The notes below the pieces were generated by a model. It ran no database searches. It was not told the origin of the DNA and saw nothing but the letters and a program-made list of their open reading frames with translations. From positions 248,001 to 312,000 of the forward strand of contig NZ_QJSR01000004.1 of assembly GCF_003217095.1 (NCBI RefSeq): DNA of 64,000 nt, in the 5' to 3' direction. The stretch is from Rhizobium sp. PP-CC-3A-592. Lineage in GTDB: Bacteria > Pseudomonadota > Alphaproteobacteria > Rhizobiales > Rhizobiaceae. This document shows positions 1-10,324 of this stretch, in pieces (within the stretch, counting starts at the first letter, position 1; the number at the start of each line of letters is the position of its first letter). Made by a program: the position numbers and the translations under genes.

Positions 1-186
1 CCACATGATCAGGGTCGACGTGACTTCCGTCTTGGAGGAGATCGCGTCGATGATGCGGCCGAACAGGATCGGCTCGGCGATCGTGATGCAGGCCAAAACG
101 ATGTTGGCGACCACGATTGCGGAAACGCGAAGCTTGTGAGCGGCGAGATACTGGAGTGCTCTCGCATAGACCTGGAACAATGACAC
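1..186 (-). CDS. ndvA: NdvA/ChvA cyclic beta-1,2-glucan ABC exporter, N-terminal part
   Basis: The reverse strand reads from a GTG at 186 without a stop to the window edge, giving 62 residues that begin VSLFQVYARALQYLAAHK and continue with a membrane segment and the phrase ITIAEPILFGRIIDAISS. From memory this is the N terminus of rhizobial NdvA/ChvA, the fused membrane/ATPase exporter that moves cyclic beta-1,2-glucan from cytoplasm to periplasm. The GTG start is chosen because the protein match begins exactly there. The ATPase part lies outside the window. The gene is divergent from pyc across about 410 bases. NdvB, the enzyme that makes its substrate, is at the other end of the window. Confidence 0.9.
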   Translation of the reverse strand, partial: MSLFQVYARALQYLAAHKLRVSAIVVANIVLACITIAEPILFGRIIDAISSKTEVTSTLIMW

Positions 187-599
187 TATCTTATCCCTCG
201 TGGGAAAACTCGTTGTCGCGCCAGACCGGCCAACCGGCCCGGCTTGAAAACGAACCGGTGAGAAGACGTGCTTCTCCCTGTTCGATGAGGCCACTATCGC
301 AATCGCAACATGAATGGTCGCTGAACGAGGTATTCATGTTGCGATGCAGCACCGCGGACAGCCTCGAACGTCGTCTTTGCAACGGTCTTTCGATGCCCGC
401 TTGAGAAAAGCGTGTCGGCTTTGTGCAAGCTGGGCTGGACAGGCTGAATAAGCTGGACTTTGCTCGGTCCGGACGGGCGCCAGACCGGCATCATGATTCT
501 GACATTCTTGTGAAATCCGAAATTGAACTTCCTAAAATGAGCGGATAGAACTCATATCGCGGTGCAGCAGAACCGCACGTCAAGGTGTAGGAGGCCAGC
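187..599. other. ndvA-pyc intergenic region
   Basis: These 413 bases separate two divergent genes and hold no convincing coding frame. They contain a perfect 14-bp inverted repeat (listed separately) and, close to pyc, an AT-richer stretch around 505-540 that may carry the pyc promoter; a TTGTGA at 508-513 is a possible -35 box, but no good -10 follows at 17 bases. A ribosome binding site AGGAGG at about 589-594 precedes the pyc TTG start. Confidence 0.5.
302..345. promoter_or_regulatory. perfect 14-bp inverted repeat between ndvA and pyc
   Basis: ATCGCAACATGAAT at 302-315 is repeated exactly in inverted form as ATTCATGTTGCGAT at 332-345, with a 16-base spacer. Neither side is followed by a T run, so it does not look like an intrinsic terminator. 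Its place between two divergent genes suits an operator for a dimeric regulator, or a stem-loop in the leader of one of them. The function is inferred only from position and symmetry. Confidence 0.55.
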
Positions 600-3500
600 T
601 TGTCCATCAAAAAAATTCTCGTTGCCAATCGATCCGAAATCGCGATTCGCGTGTTTCGCGCCGCCGACGAGCTGGGCCTGAAAACCGTCGCGATCTGGGC
701 CGAGGAGGACAAGCTCGCCTTGCACCGCTTCAAGGCCGACGAGAGCTACCAGATCGGGCGGGGGCCCCATCTGGAGCGCGACCTCGGACCGATCGAAAGC
801 TATCTCTCGATCGACGAGATCCTGCGCGTGGCCAAGCTGTCCGGCGCGGATGCGATCCATCCGGGCTACGGCCTGCTGTCGGAAAGCCCCGAATTCGTGG
901 ATGCCTGCAAGGAAGCCGGCATCATCTTCATCGGCCCGACGGGCGACACGATGCGCCGTCTCGGCAACAAGGTCGCCGCACGCAACCTCGCCATCGAGAT
1001 CGGCGTTCCCGTGGTGCCCGCGACCGAGCCGCTGCCGGACGACATGGAGCAAGTGGCGCGCATGGCCGAGGAGATCGGCTATCCGATCATGCTCAAGGCC
1101 TCCTGGGGCGGCGGCGGGCGCGGCATGCGCGCCATTCGCGACCCGAAGGATCTCGCCCGCGAGGTGACGGAAGCCAAGCGCGAGGCGAAGGCCGCCTTCG
1201 GCAAGGACGAAGTCTATCTCGAAAAGCTGGTGGAGCGGGCGCGCCACGTCGAAAGCCAGGTTCTGGGCGATACCCATGGTAATGTCGTGCATCTGTTCGA
1301 GCGCGACTGTTCGGTTCAGCGCCGCAACCAGAAGGTCGTGGAACGGGCTCCGGCACCCTATCTGAACGAGGCGCAGCGCCAGGAGCTTGCAGCCTATTCG
1401 GTCAAGATCGCCCAGGCGACCAATTACGTCGGTGCCGGCACTGTCGAGTACCTGATGGATATGGACACCGGAAAGTTCTACTTCATCGAGGTGAACCCGC
1501 GCATCCAGGTCGAGCACACCGTTACCGAAGTCGTCACCGGCATCGATATCGTCAAGGCGCAGATCCACATTCTCGACGGCCATGCCATCGGAACGCCGGA
1601 ATCCGGTGTGCCGAAGCAGGCGGACATCCGCCTCAACGGCAACGCGCTGCAATGCCGCATCACCACGGAAGATCCGGAGCAGAACTTCATTCCCGACTAT
1701 GGCCGCATCACCGGCTACCGTTCGGCAGCCGGCTTCGGCATTCGTCTCGATGGCGGCACGGCCTATACCGGCGCAGTCATCACGCGCTTCTACGATCCGC
1801 TGCTGGTCAAGGTGACCGTCTGGGCGCCGGGCGCTCCCGAGGCCATCACCCGCATGGAGCGTGCGCTGCGCGAATTCCGTATCCGCGGCGTGGCGACGAA
1901 CCTCACCTTCCTCGAAGCCATCATCACGCACCCGAAGTTCCGCGACAATTCCTACACGACGCGCTTCATCGACACGACGCCGGAGCTCTTCCAGCAGGTC
2001 AAGCGGCAGGACCGGGCGTCGAAGCTTCTCACCTATCTGGCCGACGTGACCGTCAATGGTCACCCCGAGGCCAAGGGACGGCCGCGCCCCTCCGCCGATA
2101 TCGCCAAGCCCGTCGTGCCCTACGTCAAGGGCGACATCTTGCCCGGCACCAAGCAGAAGCTGGACGAACTCGGCCCGAAGAAATTCGCCGAATGGGTGCG
2201 CGCCGAAAAGCGCGTGCTAATGACCGACACCACCATGCGCGACGGCCACCAGTCGCTACTCGCAACGCGCATGCGGACCTATGACATCGCGCGGATCACC
2301 GGCACCTACGCCAAGGCTCTGCCGCAACTGTTCTCGCTGGAGTGCTGGGGTGGAGCGACCTTCGACGTTTCCATGCGCTTCCTGACCGAGGATCCGTGGG
2401 ACCGTCTCGCCCGCATCCGCGAGGATGCGCCGAACCTCTTGCTACAGATGCTGCTGCGCGGCGCGAACGGCGTCGGCTACAAGAACTATCCCGACAATGT
2501 CGTGAAGTATTTCGTGCGCCAGGCGGCCCGCGAGGGGATCGACGTCTTCCGTGTGTTCGACTGCCTGAACTGGGTCGAGAACATGCGCGTGTCGATGGAT
2601 GCCGTGAACGAGGAAAACCGCATCTGCGAGGCAGCGATCTGCTACACGGGCGACATCCTCAATTCCGCGCGTCCGAAATACGATCTGAAATACTACACCG
2701 CGCTTGCAGGCGAGCTGGAACGTGCCGGCGCGCACATGATCGCGCTGAAGGACATGGCAGGCCTCCTGAAGCCGGCGGCGGCCACCGTGCTGTTCAAGGC
2801 GCTGCGCGAAGCGACCGACCTGCCGATCCATTTCCACACCCACGACACGTCGGGAATCGCGGCTGCGACCGTGCTGGCCGCCGTGGATGCGGGCGTCGAC
2901 GTGGTCGATGCGGCCATGGATTCGCTCTCCGGCAACACCTCCCAGCCCTGCCTCGGCTCGATCGTCGAGGCGCTGAAGGGCTCGGAGCGCGATCCGGGTC
3001 TCGATCCCGAATCCATCCGCCGGATTTCCTTCTACTGGGAAGCGGTTCGCCACCAGTATGCGGCCTTCGAAAGCGACCTCAAGGGGCCGGCATCCGAAGT
3101 CTATCTTCATGAAATGCCGGGTGGTCAGTTCACCAACCTCAAGGAACAGGCGCGCTCGCTCGGTCTGGAAACCAAGTGGCACCGGGTGGCCCAGACCTAT
3201 GCCGACGTCAACCAGATGTTCGGCGACATCGTGAAGGTCACGCCGTCCTCCAAGGTGGTGGGCGACATGGCGCTGATGATGGTGAGCCAGGATCTCTCCG
3301 TCGCCGACGTCGAAAACCCGGCCAAGGACGTGTCCTTCCCGGAATCCGTCGTCTCCATGCTGAAGGGCGATCTCGGCCAGCCTCCGGGCGGATGGCCGGA
3401 GGCGCTGCAGAAGAAGGCGCTGAAGGGCGAGGAAGCCTATACCGACCGTCCGGGCTCGCTGCTTCCCGAAGCCGATCTCGATGCCGAGCGGCAGGAGGTC

Positions 3501-4055
3501 GAAACCAAGATCGGCCGTTCGGTCTCGGATGTCGAGTTCGCCTCCTATCTCATGTATCCCAAGGTCTTCACAGATTATGCGCTGGCTGTGGACACCTACG
3601 GTCCGGTCTCCGTGCTGCCGACGCACGCCTATTTCTACGGGCTAACGACGGGCGAGGAGCTTCTGCCGGAGATCGAGCGCGGCAAGGCGCTGGTCATCCA
3701 GCATCAGGCCAAGAGCGAGCCGGACGAGCAGGCCATGGTCAAGGTCTTCTTCGAACTGAACGGCCAGGCCCGCATGATCAAGGTGCCCGACCGCAACCGC
3801 GCGGCGACCGCCGCCGTTCGTCGCAAGGCCGAAGCCGGCAATGTCGCCCATCTCAGCGCGCCCATGCCGGGCGTCGTCTCGACCGTCGCCATATCCGCCG
3901 GCCAGACGGTCAAGGCGGGCGACGTCCTGCTGTCGATCGAAGCCATGAAGATGGAAACGGCGCTGCACGCCGAAAAGGACGGAACGATAGCGGAGGTGCT
4001 GGTGAAGACCGGCGACCAGATCGACACTAAGGACCTGCTCGTCGTCTTCGGCTGA
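600..4055 (+). CDS. pyc: pyruvate carboxylase
   Basis: This 1151-residue protein carboxylates pyruvate to oxaloacetate using ATP, bicarbonate and biotin, refilling the TCA cycle in the cytoplasm. All domains are present in the usual single-chain order: biotin carboxylase (ILVANRSEIAIRVFRA at 5-20, glycine-rich ATP-grasp loop SWGGGGRGM near 167-175), carboxyltransferase (begins near 540 with TDTTMRDGHQS; HFHTHDTSG near 744), and a C-terminal biotinyl domain with EAMKMET near 1113-1119, where the lysine is biotinylated. Length is standard. The start is TTG, preceded by AGGAGG at proper spacing, and the family N terminus (MSIxKILVANRSEIA) fits it. A hairpin with a T run follows. The gene appears monocistronic. 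Confidence 0.98.
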   Translation: MSIKKILVANRSEIAIRVFRAADELGLKTVAIWAEEDKLALHRFKADESYQIGRGPHLERDLGPIESYLSIDEILRVAKLSGADAIHPGYGLLSESPEFVDACKEAGIIFIGPTGDTMRRLGNKVAARNLAIEIGVPVVPATEPLPDDMEQVARMAEEIGYPIMLKASWGGGGRGMRAIRDPKDLAREVTEAKREAKAAFGKDEVYLEKLVERARHVESQVLGDTHGNVVHLFERDCSVQRRNQKVVERAPAPYLNEAQRQELAAYSVKIAQATNYVGAGTVEYLMDMDTGKFYFIEVNPRIQVEHTVTEVVTGIDIVKAQIHILDGHAIGTPESGVPKQADIRLNGNALQCRITTEDPEQNFIPDYGRITGYRSAAGFGIRLDGGTAYTGAVITRFYDPLLVKVTVWAPGAPEAITRMERALREFRIRGVATNLTFLEAIITHPKFRDNSYTTRFIDTTPELFQQVKRQDRASKLLTYLADVTVNGHPEAKGRPRPSADIAKPVVPYVKGDILPGTKQKLDELGPKKFAEWVRAEKRVLMTDTTMRDGHQSLLATRMRTYDIARITGTYAKALPQLFSLECWGGATFDVSMRFLTEDPWDRLARIREDAPNLLLQMLLRGANGVGYKNYPDNVVKYFVRQAAREGIDVFRVFDCLNWVENMRVSMDAVNEENRICEAAICYTGDILNSARPKYDLKYYTALAGELERAGAHMIALKDMAGLLKPAAATVLFKALREATDLPIHFHTHDTSGIAAATVLAAVDAGVDVVDAAMDSLSGNTSQPCLGSIVEALKGSERDPGLDPESIRRISFYWEAVRHQYAAFESDLKGPASEVYLHEMPGGQFTNLKEQARSLGLETKWHRVAQTYADVNQMFGDIVKVTPSSKVVGDMALMMVSQDLSVADVENPAKDVSFPESVVSMLKGDLGQPPGGWPEALQKKALKGEEAYTDRPGSLLPEADLDAERQEVETKIGRSVSDVEFASYLMYPKVFTDYALAVDTYGPVSVLPTHAYFYGLTTGEELLPEIERGKALVIQHQAKSEPDEQAMVKVFFELNGQARMIKVPDRNRAATAAVRRKAEAGNVAHLSAPMPGVVSTVAISAGQTVKAGDVLLSIEAMKMETALHAEKDGTIAEVLVKTGDQIDTKDLLVVFG

Positions 4056-4078
4056 ATCGGCGATCCCGACGATATGAG

Positions 4079-4113
4079 AAACACCGGCTGGCAACGGCCG
4101 GTGTTTTGCGTTT
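4079..4113 (+). terminator. intrinsic terminator after pyc
   Basis: AAACACCGGC at 4079-4088 pairs perfectly with GCCGGTGTTT at 4097-4106, followed by TTTGCGTTTG. It lies 24 bases past the pyc stop, between pyc and the convergent lrgB, and can serve both directions because the upstream arm begins with AAA. Confidence 0.85.
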
Positions 4114-4153
4114 GAAGAGCCCGCACGCCGGTATCCGCCCTGGCGCGTTCTCC

Positions 4154-4924
4154 CTACAAAAACAGCGGCACGATCAGCGCCGTCACCAGCGCGTTCAGCG
4201 CCATGGCGATGCCGGCAAAGAGGCCGGCGACGGGATCGACCTGGAAGGCGCGGGCGGTGCCGATACCGTGCGAGGCAAGACCCGCCGCAAAGCCGCGGGC
4301 AGCATAGTCGGTGATCCGCATGCGGTTCATCAGACCGGTGACGATGACCGCACCGGTAATGCCGGTCAGGATCACGAAAACGGCGGTGAGGCCGGGATCG
4401 CCGCCGAGACCCTTCGATATCGCCATGGCAACGCCGGCCGTCGAGGACTTCGGCGCCATGGAGACGGTGAGCGCTTCCGGAAAGCCGAAGAGCGCGCCGA
4501 GCGCGAGAACGCTCAGGACCGCCGTGACGCTGCCGGCGGCGAGCGCTGCCAGCATGGGCAGGAAATTGGCGACCACCAGCTTGATCTGCCGCACGAGCGG
4601 CACCGCCAGCGCCACGGTTGCCGGACCCAGCAGGAAATGGATGAACTGCGCGCCCTCGAAATAGGCGGGATAGGCGACGCCACCAAGCGTCAGGCCGAGA
4701 CCGATGACGACGACCGAGATCAGCACCGGATTGACCAGCGGATGGCCGTTCGCCCTGCGCGCCGCTGCATTGGCAAGCAGCCAGACGACGAGCGTCGCCG
4801 TCAACCAGAAGAGCGGCGTTGCCGAGAGGTAGACCCAGAGGCTGGACGGCAAGGCCGGCACGGACTGCGCCTGATCGGTGGCGGCCTGTGCCGCAATCTG
4901 CCCCAGGTTCGACATCTCGGTCAT
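4154..4924 (-). CDS. lrgB: LrgB family membrane protein
   Basis: The 256-residue product is an integral membrane protein of the LrgB/CidB family, with many hydrophobic segments and the family phrases TPLFWLTATLVVWLLAN and MAPKSSTAGVAMAISKGLGG. LrgA/LrgB pairs were first described as holin/antiholin-like; later work in Bacillus subtilis (PftAB) and Streptococcus mutans ties them to pyruvate uptake. The start MTEMSNLG at 4924 is chosen because its ATG overlaps the lrgA stop in an ATGA arrangement; the frame stays open further upstream but runs into lrgA. It is convergent with pyc. The real substrate in this organism is not shown by the sequence. Confidence 0.88.
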   Translation of the reverse strand: MTEMSNLGQIAAQAATDQAQSVPALPSSLWVYLSATPLFWLTATLVVWLLANAAARRANGHPLVNPVLISVVVIGLGLTLGGVAYPAYFEGAQFIHFLLGPATVALAVPLVRQIKLVVANFLPMLAALAAGSVTAVLSVLALGALFGFPEALTVSMAPKSSTAGVAMAISKGLGGDPGLTAVFVILTGITGAVIVTGLMNRMRITDYAARGFAAGLASHGIGTARAFQVDPVAGLFAGIAMALNALVTALIVPLFL

Positions 4925-5298
4925 GGCTTGCGCCTCCACCGTTGTTCCAGATGCTTGGCCAGGGTGAACGCCCAGACGGTCACGACAAGTGTGACGACCG
5001 TGGAGACGAGAATGGCGGCGAGGATCGGCAGCCCTAGGGATATCACGAGATCGAGGTGTTGGACGATGCCGACACCGGCCGGCACGAACAGGATGCCGAG
5101 ATTGGCGAGCAACCCATCGGCGACCTTGCCGGTGGATTGCTCCATGGCGGCAGCAGCGGATAAGCGTCGGGTCGCAAGCAGAAAGAGCGCGAGCAACGCA
5201 AGCCCGATCACAGGTCCCGGAACCTGGCCGCCGCTCGCATAGGAAAGGGTCTCCCCGACGAGCTGGAAGCCGAGCAGCCACGTGATGCCCTGGATCAT
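4921..5298 (-). CDS. lrgA: CidA/LrgA family holin-like membrane protein
   Basis: This 125-residue protein has about four membrane segments and the LrgA signature (QLVGETLSY, VPGPVIGLALLALFLL, DGLLANLGILFVPAGVGI). It should form one membrane complex with LrgB, encoded immediately downstream with a 4-base overlap. The start at 5298 has AGGAG nine bases upstream and gives the usual family length. It faces a DeoR-type regulator across a 158-base divergent region, so that regulator could control the pair, although no experiment is implied by the sequence. Confidence 0.88.
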   Translation of the reverse strand: MIQGITWLLGFQLVGETLSYASGGQVPGPVIGLALLALFLLATRRLSAAAAMEQSTGKVADGLLANLGILFVPAGVGIVQHLDLVISLGLPILAAILVSTVVTLVVTVWAFTLAKHLEQRWRRKP

Positions 5299-5327
5299 GC
5301 TGGGTGTCTCCTGTCGATGTTGGAGAT

Positions 5328-5348
5328 GCGTCTCGTGTCGAGAGACGC
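5328..5348. promoter_or_regulatory. inverted repeat in the lrgA/deoR divergent region
   Basis: GCGTCTC at 5328-5334 and GAGACGC at 5342-5348 form a perfect 7-bp inverted repeat with a 7-base spacer, 30 bases upstream of the lrgA start. It could be an operator or a hairpin in the lrgA leader. Role inferred from position only. Confidence 0.4.
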
Positions 5349-5456
5349 CTTGTGAACCCCTCTTTTGCGGAGGGTCAAGCCCGGCGGATAGAAATCCCTT
5401 TGCACCTCGGCCGAAATTGTTTATGCACGTTCTTACCGATTCATGCATGATTTGGA

Positions 5457-6242
5457 ATGAAAATGGCAAGCGACCTGCTGTCGCGCGAGAGACAGGATGC
5501 GATCCGGGCCCAACTCCGCCAGTCCGGCCGGGTGCTGGCCGGCGATCTCGCACGCGCGTTCAAGGTCTCGGAAGACACGATAAGACGCGACCTGCGCGAG
5601 ATGGCAGCGGCAGGCCTCTGCGAGCGCGTTTATGGCGGCGCGCTGGCACTGCCCGCCGAGCAGCCCTTCTCGGTGCGGACCGGCATCTCGCGCGGGCGCA
5701 AGCAGGTGCTGGCCGCAGCGGCCGTCTCCTGCCTCAAGGATGGTATGACGGTGTTCGTCGATGCCGGATCGACCAATCTCGCCATCGTCCAGGCGCTTCC
5801 ACCCGGGCTCTCCCTCACGCTTGCGACCAACATGCCGGCCATCGCCGTTGCAGCACTGGAACACGCCAGGATCGAGGTCATCGCCATCGGCGGCCGGATC
5901 GACCGTCATGTCGGCGCGGCGATCGGCGCGCAGGCGGAGCGGGATCTGGACATGCTGCGGCCCGACCTCTGCATTCTCGGCGCCTGCGGCCTCGATGCGA
6001 GAGCAGGCCTAACGGGCCTCGTCTATGACGACGTCGCCTTCAAGAAGATCGCCGCCGCGCGCGCGGCTGCCGTGCTCGTCGCCTGCACCAGCGACAAGCT
6101 GGAAGCGGTGCACCCCTTCGTCATCGCCAGCCTGAGCGACCGGATGACGCTGACCCTCGAGGCGGACGCACCTGACGCGATCGCGACCGGGCTGAAGGAA
6201 ACAGGTGCGACAATCCTGCGGGCCGAGCCGGTCGCCGGCTGA
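5457..6242 (+). CDS. DeoR/GlpR family transcriptional regulator
   Basis: The 261-residue product has a DeoR-type winged helix at about 8-60 (RERQDAIRAQLRQSGRVLA, then VSEDTIRRDLREM) and a C-terminal sugar-phosphate-isomerase-like sensor domain (DAGSTNLAIVQAL near 100, CILGACGLDARAGLT near 180). Such repressors sense a phosphorylated sugar or related metabolite. The start may be 5457 or the ATG two codons later. It is transcribed divergently from lrgAB and just upstream of an MFS transporter, so either neighbour may be its target. Its effector cannot be named from sequence. Confidence 0.9.
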   Translation: MKMASDLLSRERQDAIRAQLRQSGRVLAGDLARAFKVSEDTIRRDLREMAAAGLCERVYGGALALPAEQPFSVRTGISRGRKQVLAAAAVSCLKDGMTVFVDAGSTNLAIVQALPPGLSLTLATNMPAIAVAALEHARIEVIAIGGRIDRHVGAAIGAQAERDLDMLRPDLCILGACGLDARAGLTGLVYDDVAFKKIAAARAAAVLVACTSDKLEAVHPFVIASLSDRMTLTLEADAPDAIATGLKETGATILRAEPVAG

Positions 6243-6295
6243 TCCGCACACACACAAAGACGACATGATCCGGTCGCAGGGCCGGGAGGAGATAG

Positions 6296-7516
6296 ATGAT
6301 GGACCACCACACGACCACTGGAGCACCGGACGGGCCAGCGCACGCAGCAGCGGAGATGGCGCCGCGAGGCTACATGCCGAGGATCAGGCTCGCCGTGTCG
6401 CTGCTGTTCCTGATGAACGGCTTCATGATGGGCAGCTGGGCGCTGAAAATTCCGGTGCTGAAGGATCGGCTCGGCATCAGCGAGGGCACGCTCGGCCTCT
6501 TGATCCTCACCTTCGGCATCGGCTCCCTGCTGATGATGCCGGTGGCGGGTGGGCTGATCTCGCGGCTCGGCTCACGGCAGATCTCTAACCTCATGGCCGC
6601 CTGCCTGGCGCCTATTCTGCTCCTGCTCAGCCTCGTGCCGGGCCTCCCCCTCGCCTTCGTCGTCCTCTTCCTGCTCGGCGGCTTCATCGGCGCCATGGAC
6701 GTGGCGATGAACGCCAATGCGGTGGCCGTGGAAAAACGCATGCGGCGGGCGATCATGTCGTCCTGCCACGCCTATTGGAGCCTCGGCGCGCTGTTCGGTG
6801 CAGCGCTCGGCGGCCCGGCGCTCGCCCATTTCGGCGAGGTCACCCATGCCGTGCTGGTCACGATCACCGGCCTTGCGATCCTCGCGGTTGCCTGGCCCAT
6901 GGTGATGGCGGATCACCCGCATCCCGAGGCCGAAAAGGAAAAGCTGGCCTTGCCACGCTCGTCCCTTCCCTGGCTGATCGGCATCGTCGCCTTGTTCTCG
7001 ATGATCCCCGAGGGCTCGGTCATCGACTGGAGCGCGCTTTACATGCGCAACGAACTCGGCGCTTCCGTCGCCTTGTCCGGCTACGGCTTTGCCGCCTTCT
7101 CCGCCACCATGGCCATCATGCGCTTTGCCGGCGATCATGTCCGCGATCGCTTCGGCGCGGTGAGGACGCTGCGCGTCTGCACGCTGCTTGCTCTCCTCGG
7201 ACTGGCGACGGCAGGGCTTGCACCCAGCCCAACCGTCGCGATCATCGGCTTTGCCGTCGCCGGCATCGGGATTTCCAACATGGTACCGATCGCCTTTTCG
7301 GCGGCTGGCAACCTGCCGGGGCTCGCGCCGGGCATCGGCCTCTCGGTCGTCACCTTCATGGGCTATTCCGGCATCCTGGTTGCTCCGTCCCTCATCGGCT
7401 TCATTGCCGAGCATGTCGGCTTCTCCCTCGTCTTCACCTCCATCCCGCTGCTCTTCCTCGTCGTTCTTCTGCTGTCGGGCCATGCGGTTCATGCGGATGC
7501 GGCAAAGAACGGATAG
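6296..7516 (+). CDS. MFS transporter
   Basis: A 406-residue membrane protein with about twelve hydrophobic segments. The first half holds MNGFMMGSWALKIPVLKDRLGIS and the glycine-rich helix LILTFGIGSLLMMPVAGGLISRLGSR, the pattern of the sugar/YbjJ-like branch of the major facilitator superfamily. GGAGGAG lies seven bases before the first ATG at 6296. It follows the DeoR-type regulator by 53 bases in the same direction and may be co-transcribed and controlled by it. The substrate is not evident. A 178-base gap separates it from ispG. Confidence 0.88.
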   Translation: MMDHHTTTGAPDGPAHAAAEMAPRGYMPRIRLAVSLLFLMNGFMMGSWALKIPVLKDRLGISEGTLGLLILTFGIGSLLMMPVAGGLISRLGSRQISNLMAACLAPILLLLSLVPGLPLAFVVLFLLGGFIGAMDVAMNANAVAVEKRMRRAIMSSCHAYWSLGALFGAALGGPALAHFGEVTHAVLVTITGLAILAVAWPMVMADHPHPEAEKEKLALPRSSLPWLIGIVALFSMIPEGSVIDWSALYMRNELGASVALSGYGFAAFSATMAIMRFAGDHVRDRFGAVRTLRVCTLLALLGLATAGLAPSPTVAIIGFAVAGIGISNMVPIAFSAAGNLPGLAPGIGLSVVTFMGYSGILVAPSLIGFIAEHVGFSLVFTSIPLLFLVVLLLSGHAVHADAAKNG

Positions 7517-7694
7517 GACGGGAGCCTGATGCCAGGCGGCGGATATGCGTCATGAATTCGCCGCCAAGACCTGCTGGAGCACGCGTGCTGCCGGGTGCGC
7601 CTTTTCGACCTGGAAGGCGCGGCGTCAGTTGACACCGCGTCGATCCTCCTGCACCTCAGGGGCGCCGATCGACCGGGAATGCACGAGGCCCACC

Positions 7695-8948
<1,254 letters not shown>

Positions 8949-9175
8949 GACCGCGCTGTCGATACAGCCCCGCATGGCGAAGGCGCATGGCAATCATCTT
9001 ATAGCCGGACGACCTGGCGCGTGATTCGCACAACGATGATGGCTTCGGATCGTTGATTTCCATAGGGAATGTATGCTGATGGGTCAGCCCGAGATCCGTC
9101 TCCGCCAACCGACAAGAGCGGATGCGTACATGTGCCGAAGATCAGCAATAATTCGTGACTGAATCATCAGACGAA

Positions 9176-9265
9176 TGGCGGAGAGGGTGGGATTTGAACC
9201 CACGATGCCCTTGCAGGCATGCCGCATTTCGAGTGCGGTGCATTCGACCACTCTGCCACCTCTCC
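9176..9265 (-). tRNA. tRNA-Ser (anticodon CGA)
   Basis: The reverse strand folds as a class II tRNA: acceptor arms GGAGAGG and CCTCTCC, discriminator G, an encoded CCA, T-arm GGGTTCAAATCCC, and an anticodon stem CCGCA/TGCGG around the loop CTCGAAA, giving anticodon CGA (reads UCG serine codons). The long variable arm between GCATGCC and GGGCATC fits a serine tRNA. Confidence 0.96.
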
Positions 9266-9582
9266 GCGGGGTCAGAAGGCGCTTTGGAGCGCGAGGCGGT
9301 TCATAGCGGCAGTTCGGGGGGATGGCAAGAGGGGGAAAGGCTTCAATTTGAGGGATTTCAGGGGTTTTACCTTGACAGTTTTCTAAAGTTCACGTAACGG
9401 GCGCGTCTGAAGTGGTGCGAACTCCGTCATGGGGTTGCGACACCGCGTCAGGCCGGATGTCCACAAGGGTATTCGTTTCGTCGGCCGGGGAGAACCTTCC
9501 CTTGGCCATTCCGACTGATAAAAAGACGGCCGTTCTCTTCGTTTGAAGAGGCAGAGCCGGACCGAACAGACAAGGACAAGAC
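9266..9582. other. tRNA-Ser to rplU intergenic region with long rplU leader
   Basis: These 317 bases hold the rplU promoter (listed separately) and a leader of roughly 180 bases. The leader includes a small hairpin CTCTTC-GTTT-GAAGAG near 9535-9550, shortly before the rplU start. Leaders of ribosomal protein operons often carry autogenous control structures; no named motif was recognised here. Confidence 0.4.
9372..9400 (+). promoter_or_regulatory. probable rplU-rpmA promoter
   Basis: A consensus -35 box TTGACA at 9372-9377 is followed after 17 bases by TAACGG at 9395-9400, a weak -10. The surrounding stretch is AT-rich for this genome. It lies 183 bases before the rplU start. Confidence 0.5.
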
Positions 9583-9900
9583 ATGTTCGCAGTCATCAAG
9601 ACCGGCGGTAAGCAGTACCGCGTAGCCGCAAACGACGTCATCACCATCGAAAAGCTGGATGGCGCCGAGGGCGACAAGATCGAATTCACCGAGATCCTGA
9701 TGGTCGGCGTCGGCGCCGACGCCACGATCGGCCTTCCCTTCGTCGAAGGCGCCATCGTCAGCGCGGAAGTCGTCAGCCACGGTCGCGCCAAGAAGGTCAT
9801 CGCCTTCAAGAAGCGCCGTCGCCAGAACTCCAAGCGCACGCGCGGCCATCGCCAGCACCAGACGACTGTCCGTATTCTGGACATCGCAGGCGCCAAGTAA
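9583..9900 (+). CDS. rplU: 50S ribosomal protein L21
   Basis: The 105-residue protein begins [25 protein letters not shown] and has the L21 core [17 protein letters not shown] and the basic C-terminal stretch [22 protein letters not shown] that contacts 23S rRNA. Length is typical. It is the first gene of the usual rplU-rpmA pair, 30 bases upstream of rpmA. Confidence 0.98.
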   Translation: MFAVIKTGGKQYRVAANDVITIEKLDGAEGDKIEFTEILMVGVGADATIGLPFVEGAIVSAEVVSHGRAKKVIAFKKRRRQNSKRTRGHRQHQTTVRILDIAGAK

Positions 9901-9930
9901 GATCGATCGAAGGTTTAAAGGAGAAGACCC

Positions 9931-10200
9931 ATGGCACACAAAAAAGCTGGCGGTTCGTCGCGTAACGGTCGCGATTCGGAATCCAAGCGCCTTGGCGTGA
10001 AGAAGTTCGGCGGCGAAGCCGTCATTCCAGGCAACATCATCCTGCGCCAGCGCGGGACGAAGTGGCATCCGGGCGCCAATGTCGGCCTCGGCAAGGACCA
10101 CACCATTTTCTCGCTGACGACAGGCAACGTGGACTTCCGCACGAAGGCCAATGGCCGCGTGTACGTCTCGGTGATGCCGAAAGCAGAAGCAGCGGAATAA
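9931..10200 (+). CDS. rpmA: 50S ribosomal protein L27
   Basis: The 89-residue protein starts [19 protein letters not shown], the conserved N-terminal tail that reaches the peptidyl-transferase centre, followed by [19 protein letters not shown] and [20 protein letters not shown] lies just before the ATG. It is co-transcribed with rplU and followed by a strong hairpin terminator. Confidence 0.98.
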   Translation: MAHKKAGGSSRNGRDSESKRLGVKKFGGEAVIPGNIILRQRGTKWHPGANVGLGKDHTIFSLTTGNVDFRTKANGRVYVSVMPKAEAAE

Positions 10201-10268
10201 GCCGGTAGCGCTCTAAAACAGCCGGCGTCTCATCGACCCGGCTGGCCGTTTCAGGTTCAGACCACGAC

Positions 10269-10305
10269 AAAAGGGGAGATGGGGCAAGACCCAACTCCCC
10301 TTTTT
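10269..10305 (+). terminator. intrinsic terminator after rpmA
   Basis: AAAAGGGGAG at 10269-10278 pairs with CTCCCCTTTT at 10295-10304, with an inner TGGG/CCCA pair and a six-base loop, ending in a run of five T. A classic strong rho-independent terminator. Confidence 0.92.
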
Positions 10306-10324
10306 CACGTCTGGAGGACGAGAC

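Noticed and set aside
302-345. intrinsic terminator
   Set aside because: The inverted repeat has a 16-base spacer and no T run on either side, and lies between divergent genes.
9155-9397. 80-codon plus-strand frame
   Set aside because: It covers the antisense of tRNA-Ser(CGA).
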